Notes: generated from the sequence alone by a model not told the origin. 53,573 nucleotides of DNA from Streptomyces marinisediminis (GCF_026262575.1 NZ_JAPKFL010000033.1:1-53573), one strand, 5' to 3'. Counted from the stretch's first letter, positions 16,382 through 25,365 are shown. Made by a program: numbers and translations.

Positions 16382-17905
16382 GTGAGAACCACCACTGACC
16401 GCGGCCCGATATCAGCGACCGCGAGCGCGGCTTCCGGCCATGGCGAAGCCGCTTCGCACCCCGCCCGGCGCACCCTGTTCAAGGCGGCCGGTGCCGCCAC
16501 CCTCGCCACCGCGGGCCTCACCGTCGCGCAGCGTCCGGCGGCGGCGGCCGAGGAGACCCGCCACGACGTGATCGTCGTCGGCGCCGGCCTCGCCGGGGTG
16601 ACGGCCGCACGCGAACTGCGGGCCAAGGGCAAGCGGGTGCTGCTGCTGGAGGCGCGGGACCGCATCGGCGGCCGGACGTGGACGGACACCTGGCAGGGGC
16701 AGCAGATCGAACGGGGCGGCACCTGGGTCGACCCGACGCAGCCGCACGTGTGGCGCGAACTGAGCCGCTACAACATCCCGATCGTGGCCGACTCCGGCGT
16801 CGACCGCGCCATCCTCCCGACCCTGACCGGCTTCCAGGAGTACGACCCGGTCGAGGCGTACGAGCGCCAGAAGGAGCTCTTCACCCCGTTCTTCGACGGC
16901 TCGCGGGAGTACTTCCCCCGCCCCTACGAGCCCTTCGCCCGCGAGGACCTGATCCGGCGGCTGGACCGGTTCTCCCTGCGCGACCGGCTCGACCAGCTCA
17001 ACTACGCGCCCGAGGACGAGATCCGGCTCACCAGCACCACCTCGCTCTACGGCGGCTCCAGCGAGCGCGGCGCCATGACGCACCTCGCCCAGTGGTGGGC
17101 CCTGGCGGGCTGGAACTTCGAGGGCTTCCACGGCGTGAACACCTTCCGCCCCCAGCCGGGCACGATCGCCCTGGTGCGCGCCATCCTCGACGACGCCGAC
17201 GCCGACGTGCGCCTGAACTCCCCGGTGGCCTCGGTCACCCAGCGCGGCCGCCTGGTGCGCGTCACCACCCGGGCCGGCCGGCACCACCTGGCCCCCGAGG
17301 TCGTCATGGCCGTGCCGGTCAACGTCTGGCGCACCATCGAGTTCGACCCGCCGCTGCCCGTCGCCCACCGGGTCGCCTCCCGGCAGGGCTTCGGCGTGCC
17401 GCACGAGAAGAAGCTGTGGCTGGACCTCGCCAACCCCGACGACCGCTTCGTCGCCGAGGCGCCCGAGGGCTACCCGATCTGCATCATGGGCCGGTTCAAC
17501 GAGGGCGCCCTCACCGTCGCCTTCAGCGTGAAGGACACCTTCGACGTCTCCGACCGCGCCCAGGTCGAGTCCGCCGTGCGCGACATCATCCCGGACGCCA
17601 GGCTGGCCGGGTACACCGCCACCGACTGGCACGCCGACGAGTTCGCGCTCGGCGTCGGGGTGTTCCGGCAGCCGTTCCAGCTCATCAGGCTGCACCGTGA
17701 CATCCAGCAGCCGCACGGCAACGTCAAGTTCGCCACCGCGGACATCGCCGACGGCTGGAGCGGCTACATCGACGGCGCGATCGAGTCCGGGCTGCGCGTC
17801 GCCGGGTCTCCCACGCTCTCCCAGGCCCAGGCCATGTCCATGGCCAGCGCCGCCGCCCTGCCCCGGGTGGACCGCGGGTCCTACCGCTCCCTCTGGGCGT
17901 TCTGA
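16382..17905 (+). CDS. Tat-exported flavin monoamine oxidase
   Basis: 507 residues from GTG 16382, preceded by AAGGAGA. The N-terminus has a twin-arginine signal: Arg29-Arg30 in PARRTLFKAAG, a short hydrophobic stretch and an Ala-rich cleavage area near residue 56, so the folded FAD protein should be exported. The mature part has the FAD-binding GAGLAGV (66-72), LEARDRIGGRTWT, and ERGGTWVDPTQPHV, typical of amine oxidases related to MAO and L-amino-acid oxidases; the C-terminal segment GYIDGAIESGLRVA closes the flavin site. Inference: it oxidises an amine of the pathway product outside the membrane, as a late activating or ring-forming step. The upstream 367-bp gap holds the IRED terminators and probably this gene's promoter. 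Confidence 0.92.
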   Translation: MRTTTDRGPISATASAASGHGEAASHPARRTLFKAAGAATLATAGLTVAQRPAAAAEETRHDVIVVGAGLAGVTAARELRAKGKRVLLLEARDRIGGRTWTDTWQGQQIERGGTWVDPTQPHVWRELSRYNIPIVADSGVDRAILPTLTGFQEYDPVEAYERQKELFTPFFDGSREYFPRPYEPFAREDLIRRLDRFSLRDRLDQLNYAPEDEIRLTSTTSLYGGSSERGAMTHLAQWWALAGWNFEGFHGVNTFRPQPGTIALVRAILDDADADVRLNSPVASVTQRGRLVRVTTRAGRHHLAPEVVMAVPVNVWRTIEFDPPLPVAHRVASRQGFGVPHEKKLWLDLANPDDRFVAEAPEGYPICIMGRFNEGALTVAFSVKDTFDVSDRAQVESAVRDIIPDARLAGYTATDWHADEFALGVGVFRQPFQLIRLHRDIQQPHGNVKFATADIADGWSGYIDGAIESGLRVAGSPTLSQAQAMSMASAAALPRVDRGSYRSLWAF

Positions 17906-18044
17906 CCCGCCCCGGACCCGATCCCGAAGGCCCGGCGGGCCCGGCGGCACCCCTGCGGAACGCCGCCGGGGCCGCCGGGCCCCGGACCGCCGGAGGGCGG
18001 CGGCCCCCCAGACGTCCACACGACGAAGGCGAGGACTGAAGAAC

Positions 18045-19229
18045 ATGACCGTGACCCTGGACACGACCGCGAAGGACCCGGCCGAGGAGCTGTTCGCCTG
18101 GTTCCGCACCAAACTCGACACCGAGCCGGTGTACCGCGACGAGAACGGCTGGCAGGTCTTCGGCCACGCCGACATCGCCCGCATCCTGGCCGACACCACC
18201 ACCTTCTCCTCCGACACCGCCCGGGCCTTCAACCCGCCGCAGCCCGACCTCGACTTCTTCGACATGGGCAACCTGGTCACCACCGACCCGCCGCGGCACC
18301 GGCAGTTGCGCTCGCTCATCAGCTCCGGGTTCACCCCCCGCGCGGTGGCCGGGCTGACGCCCCGGATCGAGCGGATCACCCACGCGCTGCTCGACGCCGT
18401 GGACGGCGCCGACCGGTTCGACCTGATCGACTCCGTCGCCTACGCCCTGCCGATCACCGTGATCTGCGAACTGCTCGGGCTGCCGATGGAGGACGAGCCG
18501 CTCTTCCGGGTCTGGGGCGAGGCCCTGGGCACCGTGGACGCGGCCACCGTCCCCCCTCAGCAGATGGCCGACGAGGTCGTCCCGGCCGTGCGGGAGATGA
18601 ACGCGTACCTGATGGAGCAGGTGCGCCGGCGCCGCAGGCAGCCGACGGACGACGTGATCAGCAAGCTGGCCAACGCCGAGGTCGACGGCAAGCGGCTGGC
18701 GGACGGCGAGATCGTCGGCGTGACGGGGCTGACGATGTTCGCCGGCCACGCCACCACCCTGGCCCTCGTCGCCAACGCGGTGCTCCTCTTCGACCGCCAC
18801 CCGGAGGCGGGCGCCGCCGTGCGCGCCGACCGCGACCTCCTGCCGGGCGCCGTCGAGGAGGTCCTGCGCCTGCGCCCGCCGTTCCCCCGGCTGGCCCGCG
18901 TCACCACGACCGACACCGAGCTCGGCGGCCACCGGATCGCCGCCGGGGAGCTCGTGACGCCCTGGATCGGCGCCGCCAACCGGGACGCCACCCGCTTCCC
19001 CGACCCCGACCGGTTCGACATCCGCCGCGACACCGGCGGCCACCTGGTCTTCGGCCAGGGCATCCACTTCTGCCTCGGCGCGCCGCTGGCCCGGCTGGAG
19101 GGCCGGATCGCGCTGGGCATCCTGATGGACCGCTACAGGGACATCGCGGTGGACGAGAGCGGGACGGTGGAGTTCGAGAACCCCTGGCAGTTGCTCTCCC
19201 CGAAGCGGCTACCGATACGAGTGGCCTGA
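18045..19229 (+). CDS. Cytochrome P450
   Basis: 394-residue soluble bacterial P450 from ATG 18045. The heme loop is FGQGIHFCLGAPLAR with Cys343 as the thiolate ligand, and the K-helix ExxR is Glu272-Arg275. The I-helix reads AGHATT (233-238): Ala236 replaces the acidic residue of the usual AGxE/DT pair that delivers protons during oxygen activation. That occurs in some biosynthetic P450s with unusual chemistry, so the reaction may not be simple hydroxylation. It probably oxidises the alkaloid or its side chain. It sits 139 bp after the amine oxidase and its 3' end overlaps the convergent SARP gene by 21 bp. Confidence 0.95.
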   Translation: MTVTLDTTAKDPAEELFAWFRTKLDTEPVYRDENGWQVFGHADIARILADTTTFSSDTARAFNPPQPDLDFFDMGNLVTTDPPRHRQLRSLISSGFTPRAVAGLTPRIERITHALLDAVDGADRFDLIDSVAYALPITVICELLGLPMEDEPLFRVWGEALGTVDAATVPPQQMADEVVPAVREMNAYLMEQVRRRRRQPTDDVISKLANAEVDGKRLADGEIVGVTGLTMFAGHATTLALVANAVLLFDRHPEAGAAVRADRDLLPGAVEEVLRLRPPFPRLARVTTTDTELGGHRIAAGELVTPWIGAANRDATRFPDPDRFDIRRDTGGHLVFGQGIHFCLGAPLARLEGRIALGILMDRYRDIAVDESGTVEFENPWQLLSPKRLPIRVA

Positions 19230-21650
19230 CGGCAGCGGGGTGCAGGAGTCCGGCGCAGCGGCCTGCCAGCCGCTGACGCCGGTGCACCTGTCGTAGCGCA
19301 GCGAGGCCGAGCCGGAGGCCAGTATCCGCCGCAGGTTGTGGCGCCGGGCGTCGCGTTCCTTGCCCACGCTCTCCAGCAGCGCGCCCAGCACCCCGCTGTC
19401 GGAGTTCTTCACCCCGTTCTCCGTGGTGGACGTCAGGAACTCCAGGAGCCGGTCGATCGCCGCGTCGGAGATCGGCTCCAGGGTGAGGGTGAGCCCGTGG
19501 GCGCAGCCGCAGCCCCACCCCGGGCGCCGGGTGAGCAGCTCCGGCCGCCCGGTGGCGACCACGTACAGCGGCAGTCTGCCCAGCGTCGCCGGCAGGTTCT
19601 CGACGAAGTCCAGGAGCAGTTCGTCTGCCCACTGCAGGTCTTCGAAGATCACCACCAGCGGGGCGCTCGCCGCGATCGCCCCCAGCAGTTGCCGCGACGC
19701 GTCGACGACCTCGGCCGGGGCGGGCTGCGGCGCGCACGGCTCGACCAGCGGCAGCAGGCACCGCAGCACCCCGTTGCGGGTCTCCTCCGAGGCGATCAGG
19801 CGGTGGACGGTGCCGGTGAGCTTGGCCCGCAGCGTCTCGACCGAGTCGCCCTGGGACATCCCGCAGCAGGAGAACAGCAGGTCGTGCAGCGCCTCCAGCG
19901 GGTGGGCGCCGCCGTGGGGCTGGACGCGCGCCAACAGCACCCGCACCACGTCCGGGTTGGCCGCGATGCGGCGCTCGAACTCCATGACGAACCGCGTCTT
20001 GCCGATGCCCGGCTCCCCGAGTACGGTCACCAGATGCGGCGCCGACTGGTGGCGTGTCCGCTGGAGCAGGCAGCGCAGCACGTCGAGATCGTACTCGCGG
20101 TCGATCACGGGCAGCGCGTGGAGCGCGGTGTACTCCTGGCGCAGCCCCCCGACCTTCCACCCGGACGACGGGTCGCCGTTGTGGTAGGTGATCGCGAAGC
20201 TGGTGGAGCGGCGGGTCCTGTCGCAGACCCGGATCTCGCCGGCGGAGGTCCGGGAGAGCAGGGTGTGGCACTCGTCCAGCAGCGCGCCGTTGACCGACGG
20301 TGAGGCGCCGCCGTGCCCGGGCTGGTACCGCACGACCGCCTCGCCCGTGGCCACCGCGACCTGGACGGAGACCCCGGACACCCCGGAGGCGCAGGGCCCG
20401 GGCGAGAGGGCGGTGCCCTGCCCCGCGCTGAGCCGGTCCCGCACCGCGAGCGCCAGGTGGACCCCGCGCTCCGCGTCGTCCTCGGCGGTCTCCGGGACGC
20501 CGAACAGCGCCAGCCAGACGGGCCCGATCGACGCCGTGACCGTGCCGCCGAGGCACTCGGCCTCCTCCCGGATGACGGCCGCCGCCCGCTCGACCTTCTC
20601 GTCGATCCGCGCCGGATCGTCCTCGCCGAGATCCGGGCTGAGCTGGACCCGGGCGATCAGGACGCTGACCTCCCGCCGCTCGGTCACCATGGTCCGCGGC
20701 GGCGCGGCGGCCGGTGGCCCGCCCGTCCCCTCACGCGGCGCGGCGCGCGCGGCCCGGCGCTCGGGCGAGCGCTCCGCGACCAGGAGCGAGCGCGCCGACC
20801 GCGCCCGGACGGGTTCGGGCGCCGCCTCCGCCGGGCTCGTGCTGGGGCCGGCCGTGCGCACCTCGACCTGCTCGCGGACGCGGGTGGGCAGCAGCGCCGG
20901 GTCGTGGGTGAGCACCGCCTGCTGCATCGCCCGCAGCTCCCGGCCGGGCTCCAGGCCCAGCCGGTCCACCATCACGGCCCGCGCGCCGGCGTAGACGTCC
21001 AGCGCCTCGGACTGCCGCCCGGACCGGTACAGCGCCAGCATGAGCTGGCCGAGCAGCCGCTCCCGCAGCGGCTCGGTGGCGACCGTCTTCTCCAGATCGG
21101 CGAGCACCCGGTGGTGGTGGCCGCACGCGAGCTCGGCCTCGTAGTAGTCCTCCAGGGCGTTCAGCCGGGCGTTCTGGACGGCCGTCAGCTCCGGCCAGTC
21201 GATGCCCGTCTCCACCAGATCCGCCAGCACCGGCCCGCGCCACAGGGCCAGCGCGTCCCGCAGCAGGCCCGCCGACGCCTCCGGCGTGCCCATCGCCAGC
21301 TCCGCGTGCCCCTGGTCCGCCAGCCGGCGGAAGGCGTGCAAATCGATCTCGTCGGGCTCGACGCAGAGCATGTAACCGGGCGCCTGGCTCAGCAGCGCCA
21401 TCGAGCCCGACCCGCCACCGCTCAGGGGCAGCGCCCTGCGCAGCCGCCACACGGAGTTCTGCAGGATCTTGCGCGCGGACTGCGGGGCCCTGCCCGCCGG
21501 CCATAAGGCCTCGATGAGCCGGCTGCTGGCCACGACCTGGTTCGCGTGGAGCAGCAGGAAGCCCAGTGTGGCGCGCTGCCGCGCTCCTCCGAGTCTGACC
21601 GACTGGCCGCTGTCCGCGACCTCGAGCGGGCCCAGCATGCGAAACCGCAT
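19209..21650 (-). CDS. SARP-type pathway regulator with cyclase-like and AAA ATPase domains, TTA codon
   Basis: 813 residues from ATG 21650 with a GGGGAAG ribosome site; a longer in-frame start (21716) lacks one. Residues 1-95 are an OmpR-like winged helix and about 100-250 a BTAD domain, the SARP pair. Residues about 320-490 resemble a class III nucleotide cyclase (EVSVLIARVQL...GVPETAEDDAERGVHLAL), but the first metal-binding Asp is replaced, so it is probably inactive. An AAA ATPase follows with Walker A GEPGIGKT (about 543) and Walker B VVIFEDLQWAD (about 670). The layout matches PimR-like SARP-LAL regulators, which are much longer; here the LAL half stops early and the last residues come from sequence overlapping the P450 gene. 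Codon 49 is TTA (21504-21506). It is the likely cluster activator. Confidence 0.93.
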   Translation of the reverse strand: MRFRMLGPLEVADSGQSVRLGGARQRATLGFLLLHANQVVASSRLIEALWPAGRAPQSARKILQNSVWRLRRALPLSGGGSGSMALLSQAPGYMLCVEPDEIDLHAFRRLADQGHAELAMGTPEASAGLLRDALALWRGPVLADLVETGIDWPELTAVQNARLNALEDYYEAELACGHHHRVLADLEKTVATEPLRERLLGQLMLALYRSGRQSEALDVYAGARAVMVDRLGLEPGRELRAMQQAVLTHDPALLPTRVREQVEVRTAGPSTSPAEAAPEPVRARSARSLLVAERSPERRAARAAPREGTGGPPAAAPPRTMVTERREVSVLIARVQLSPDLGEDDPARIDEKVERAAAVIREEAECLGGTVTASIGPVWLALFGVPETAEDDAERGVHLALAVRDRLSAGQGTALSPGPCASGVSGVSVQVAVATGEAVVRYQPGHGGASPSVNGALLDECHTLLSRTSAGEIRVCDRTRRSTSFAITYHNGDPSSGWKVGGLRQEYTALHALPVIDREYDLDVLRCLLQRTRHQSAPHLVTVLGEPGIGKTRFVMEFERRIAANPDVVRVLLARVQPHGGAHPLEALHDLLFSCCGMSQGDSVETLRAKLTGTVHRLIASEETRNGVLRCLLPLVEPCAPQPAPAEVVDASRQLLGAIAASAPLVVIFEDLQWADELLLDFVENLPATLGRLPLYVVATGRPELLTRRPGWGCGCAHGLTLTLEPISDAAIDRLLEFLTSTTENGVKNSDSGVLGALLESVGKERDARRHNLRRILASGSASLRYDRCTGVSGWQAAAPDSCTPLPSGHSYR

Positions 21651-21901
21651 TTCACTTCCCCCCGTTGACAAGACGTCAGCCCATCGTGCCGGTGCTGACC
21701 GGATGTCTTCCGACACCGTCGCCCCGGCGCTGTCTCAGCGTCAACGCACGGCGATCCCAGATCACGTTCCCCACCTTCGCCACGTCATCTACGCGTCAGT
21801 TCCCACAGTCGACGAGGTCGTGGACGGCTCGAATCGGACAACGCCGAAGACGCCCGCGCCGTTCCGGGTGGACATACTCCGGCCACCGGACAGGCGCACT
21901 T

Positions 21902-21978
21902 CAGCGCGGTGTTCTTCCAGCGCGGTGTTCTCCAGCGCGGTGTTCTCCAGCGCGGTGTTCCTCCAACGCGGTGTTCTT
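21902..21978. repeat. Five 15-bp direct repeats upstream of the SARP gene
   Basis: The unit CAGCGCGGTGTTCTY starts at 21902, 21918, 21933, 21948 and 21964 (the last as CAACGCGGTGTTCTT), with spacings of 16, 15, 15 and 16. It lies about 250 bp upstream of the SARP start and 150 bp past the thioesterase stop. It is outside any convincing gene and could be an iteron-like regulator binding array. The gap from 21651 to 22131 holds nothing else recognised. Confidence 0.85.
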
Positions 21979-22131
21979 CCGACATTGTGGATGCGGTGAC
22001 AGCTTACCCACCGGGCTCCGCCGAAGCCGAGGCCGCGTGGGACCGAAGCGTGGCCGGAACACGACCGTCGGGCGGTCGGCGGCGGGGGAGGTACACCCTC
22101 GCCCACGGGGCCGGCCACCGGCGAGATCCGG

Positions 22132-22905
22132 TCAGTGGCTGCCCACCGGGAGCCTGCCGCGGACGAGGTCGGCCACCTCCTCCACCCGCTCGTGGAGGAA
22201 GAAGTGACCGCCCTCGAACACGCGCAGCTCGAAGCCGCCCGCGGTGTGCTCGCGCCACGCCTCGACCTCGGCCACCGGCGCCTCGGCGTCCCGGTCGCCC
22301 GCGCAGGCCAGCACGGGGCAGGCCAGCGGGCGGCCTTGGGTGGGCCGGTAGGCGGCCAGTGCCCGGTAGTCCCCGCGCAGCGCGGGCAGCACCATCTCCA
22401 GCAGCTCCGGGTCCGCCAGGGCGGCGGCCTCCGTCCCGCCGAGCGCGCGCAGCCGGGCGACGAGGGCCGCGTCGTCCTCGATCCAGTCCCAGCTCGGCTC
22501 CGGGACGCTCGGCGCGCGGCGGGCGGTGAGGACCAGCGAGTGCGGCCCCCTTCCGGGCTCGTCGGCGAGCCGCACGGCCACCTCGTAGGCCAGGGACGCC
22601 CCCATGCTGTGCCCGAGCAGCACCCGGGGCCGGCCGCCGGAGCGGCGCAGTGCCTCGGCGACGCCGTCGGCCAGCACGTGCAGGTCCGCCACGGGCGGCT
22701 CGCGGTAGCGGTCGTGGCGGCCCGGGTACTGCACCGCCAGGACGTCGGCGTCGCCCGCCAGCGCGGCGGACAGGGTGCGCCAGGTGGCGGCCGAGCCGCC
22801 CGCGTGCGGAAAGCAGACCAGTTCGCAGTCCGCCTCCGCACCGGCGTCCGCGTGGAAGCGCCGGAACCAGACGCCGTGCTCACCGTCGCGTGCGTCGCGC
22901 GCCAT
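22132..22905 (-). CDS. Type II thioesterase
   Basis: 257-residue alpha/beta hydrolase from ATG 22905, about 6 bases after a G-rich ribosome site; GTG codons at 22914 and 22911 are alternatives. Motifs are CFPHAGGSAATW (oxyanion region), the nucleophile elbow GHSMG with Ser100, and GGHFF with the catalytic His near 234. Type II thioesterases clear stalled or wrong acyl groups from PKS carrier proteins. Because the final PKS releases by reduction, this is the only thioesterase seen and should act in editing, not release. It marks the right edge of the cluster. Confidence 0.95.
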   Translation of the reverse strand: MARDARDGEHGVWFRRFHADAGAEADCELVCFPHAGGSAATWRTLSAALAGDADVLAVQYPGRHDRYREPPVADLHVLADGVAEALRRSGGRPRVLLGHSMGASLAYEVAVRLADEPGRGPHSLVLTARRAPSVPEPSWDWIEDDAALVARLRALGGTEAAALADPELLEMVLPALRGDYRALAAYRPTQGRPLACPVLACAGDRDAEAPVAEVEAWREHTAGGFELRVFEGGHFFLHERVEEVADLVRGRLPVGSH

Positions 22906-23586
22906 GATCACCACCCCCGAGGACGGTGTCGCGCCGTGCCGAGCATGTCGTAACCCATGAGAGCCTCACGAAGAGTGGGAACACCGTGCACACCTGTCTG
23001 TGGATCACTGTCGAATTCCGCGGGGTGTTCGTGCAATGAAAGGCCGGGTATGCGGAGCCAATTGGCCGAAAGTGGTGCTCGGCAAGGCCGAAAGGAAGTG
23101 CGAGACGCCGCTCCGGCGGCGCTTTTCGGCCGCCCCGGCGGCGGTGGACACCGACCCGGTGGCCACGCTGAGTGACGGCCGCTCGTGGCGGGGCCCGGTG
23201 GTGGGCCGCGCCCCGGGAGCCCGCCGTGCGCGGCGGGCTCCGCCCCGCCGGTGCCGCGTTCGACGCCGCGCCGTGCGGACGGTGCTCCCCCGGGCGGCCG
23301 TCGGCCGGGCCCGCTCGCGGCCGAGGGCGGCCCCCACCGAGGGCGGACGGCGCCGAGCGGGTCCGGCCGCGCCCCGGGGCGCGGGGTGACGCGGGCGCGG
23401 GCGCGGGCGGGGCGGGCCCGCGCGACGACGCCGGCACGGCCGGGCCGGGGCGCCACGCGGCGCGCACGGGCCCGCACCGGGCGGCGCGGGCCGGGTCCGG
23501 CCGGAGGTGCGAGGGCGCGCGGCGTCCCGGCGGCCGGAGCGGCTACGCTGGCGCGGTTGTCCGACGCCGACCGCTGACCGGATGCT
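22906..23586. other. Intergenic boundary between polyketide cluster and core genome
   Basis: 680 bp without a convincing gene. The first 150 bp are less G+C-rich and should hold the thioesterase promoter; they contain GAACACCG (22979-22986) and GGGGTGTTC (23022-23030), cores like those of the SARP-upstream repeats. From about 23180 to 23530 the sequence is extremely G+C-rich and simple. A TACGCT -10-like hexamer lies near 23542 for the helicase gene. Confidence 0.6.
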
Positions 23587-25365
23587 GTGACTACCACCAC
23601 TCACCTCTCCCCGGCCTTCCCCGGCCGCGCCCCCTGGGGCACCGCCGGCAAGCTGCGCGCCTGGCAGCAGGCCGCGATGGACCGCTACCTGGAGGCCCAG
23701 CCGCGCGACTTCCTCGCCGTCGCGACCCCGGGTGCCGGGAAGACGACGTTCGCGCTCACCCTGGCCTCCTGGCTGCTGCACCACCACGTCGTGCAGCAGG
23801 TCACCGTCGTCGCGCCCACCGAGCACCTGAAGAAGCAGTGGGCCGAGGCCGCCGCGCGGGTGGGCATCAAGCTGGACCCGGACTACAGCGCGGGCCCGGT
23901 GGGCCGGGAGTACCACGGGGTCGCGGTGACGTACGCGGGCGTGGGCGTGCGGCCCATGCTGCACCGCAACCGGTGCGAGCAGCGCAAGACGCTGGTCATC
24001 CTGGACGAGATCCACCACGCGGGCGACAGCAAGTCCTGGGGCGAGGCCTGCTCCGAGGCGTTCGAGCCCGCGACGCGGCGCCTGGCGCTCACCGGCACGC
24101 CCTTCCGCTCGGACACCAACCCGATCCCCTTCGTGGAGTACGCCGAGGACAACGCGGGCGTCCGCCGCTCGGTGGCCGACTACACTTACGGCTACGGGAA
24201 CGCGCTGGGCGACGGCGTCGTGCGGCCGGTCATCTTCCTCTCCTACAGCGGCAACATGCGCTGGCGCACCAAGGCCGGGGACGAGATCGCCGCCCGGCTC
24301 GGCGAGCCGATGACCAAGGACGCCGTCTCCCAGGCGTGGCGCACCGCGCTCGACCCGCGCGGCGCGTGGATGCCCAGCGTGCTCGGCGCCGCCGACCGCC
24401 GGCTGACGGAGGTGCGCAAGGCGATCCCGGACGCGGGCGGCCTCGTCATCGCCACCGACCAGGACTCCGCCCGCGCCTACGCCAAGCTGATCCGCGAGAT
24501 CACCGGCCACGCGGCCACGCTGGTGCTCTCGGACGACGCCGGGGCCTCCCAGCGCATCGAGGACTTCAGCGGCTCCGACGACCGCTGGATGGTCGCGGTG
24601 CGCATGGTCTCCGAGGGCGTGGACGTGCCGCGCCTGGCCGTCGGGGTGTACGCGACGACGATCTCCACCCCGCTGTTCTTCGCCCAGGCCGTCGGCCGGT
24701 TCGTGCGCTCGCGGCGGCGCGGTGAGACGGCGTCGGTCTTCCTGCCCACCATCCCGATGCTGCTCGGCTTCGCGCACGAGATGGAGGTCGAGCGCGACCA
24801 CGTGCTGGACAAGCCGAAGAAGGGCGGTGAGGAGGACCCGTACGCCGAGGAGGCCGAGCTGCTCAAGGAGGCCGAGCGGGAGCAGGACGAGGACACCGGC
24901 GAGCAGGACCAGCTCCCCTTCGAGGCGCTGGAGTCGGACGCCGTCTTCGACCGGGTGATGTACGACGGCGCCGAGTTCGGCATGCAGGCCCACCCCGGCA
25001 GCGAGGAGGAGCAGGACTACCTCGGCATCCCCGGCCTGCTGGAGCCCGACCAGGTGCAGCTCCTGCTCCAGAAGCGGCAGGCGCGGCAGATCGCGCACAG
25101 CCGCCGCCGTCCGGACGAGGAGGCGGACCTGCCGGAGATCCCGGCCGAGCGGCGCCCGGTGGTCTCCCACAAGGAGATGCTGGAGATGCGCAAGCAGCTC
25201 AACTCCCTCGTCGGCGCCTACGCGCACCAGAGCGGCAAGCCGCACGGCGTCATCCACACCGAGCTGCGCCGCCTGTGCGGCGGGCCGCCCACCGCCGAGG
25301 CGACGGCGGGCCAGCTCCAGCAGCGCATCGCGAAGGTGCGCGAGTGGGCCACGCGCATGCGCTGA
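23587..25365 (+). CDS. DEAD/DEAH box superfamily II helicase
   Basis: 592 residues from GTG 23587. Walker A ATPGAGKTTF (46-55), DEIH box (140-143), LTGTPFRSDTN (169-179) and a C-terminal helicase domain with QAVGRFVRSRRRG define an SF2 helicase of the UvrB/RecG-like DEXH type. An acidic insertion (KKGGEEDPYAEEAE and following) lies after the helicase core, and a C-terminal region of unknown role ends in KVREWATRMR. It is a widespread actinobacterial helicase, probably acting on DNA. There is no partner in an operon and no link to the polyketide cluster. The 352 bp that follow hold no recognised feature. Confidence 0.93.
   Translation: MTTTTHLSPAFPGRAPWGTAGKLRAWQQAAMDRYLEAQPRDFLAVATPGAGKTTFALTLASWLLHHHVVQQVTVVAPTEHLKKQWAEAAARVGIKLDPDYSAGPVGREYHGVAVTYAGVGVRPMLHRNRCEQRKTLVILDEIHHAGDSKSWGEACSEAFEPATRRLALTGTPFRSDTNPIPFVEYAEDNAGVRRSVADYTYGYGNALGDGVVRPVIFLSYSGNMRWRTKAGDEIAARLGEPMTKDAVSQAWRTALDPRGAWMPSVLGAADRRLTEVRKAIPDAGGLVIATDQDSARAYAKLIREITGHAATLVLSDDAGASQRIEDFSGSDDRWMVAVRMVSEGVDVPRLAVGVYATTISTPLFFAQAVGRFVRSRRRGETASVFLPTIPMLLGFAHEMEVERDHVLDKPKKGGEEDPYAEEAELLKEAEREQDEDTGEQDQLPFEALESDAVFDRVMYDGAEFGMQAHPGSEEEQDYLGIPGLLEPDQVQLLLQKRQARQIAHSRRRPDEEADLPEIPAERRPVVSHKEMLEMRKQLNSLVGAYAHQSGKPHGVIHTELRRLCGGPPTAEATAGQLQQRIAKVREWATRMR

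Noticed and set aside
21902..21978. CRISPR array
   Set aside because: Units are contiguous 15-bp direct repeats without spacers, and no cas gene is present.
21789..22883. A minus-strand frame in which the 15-bp repeats encode a repeated Ala-Leu-Glu-Asn-Thr, resembling a pentapeptide-repeat protein
   Set aside because: The frame runs antiparallel-shifted through the real thioesterase gene, has only five units, and lacks a start site and the Leu/Phe core pattern beyond the repeat.
23172..24725. Long plus-strand frame starting before the helicase
   Set aside because: It overlaps the helicase in another frame and its composition is Arg/Pro/Gly-rich without motifs; the GTG at 23587 opens the real gene.
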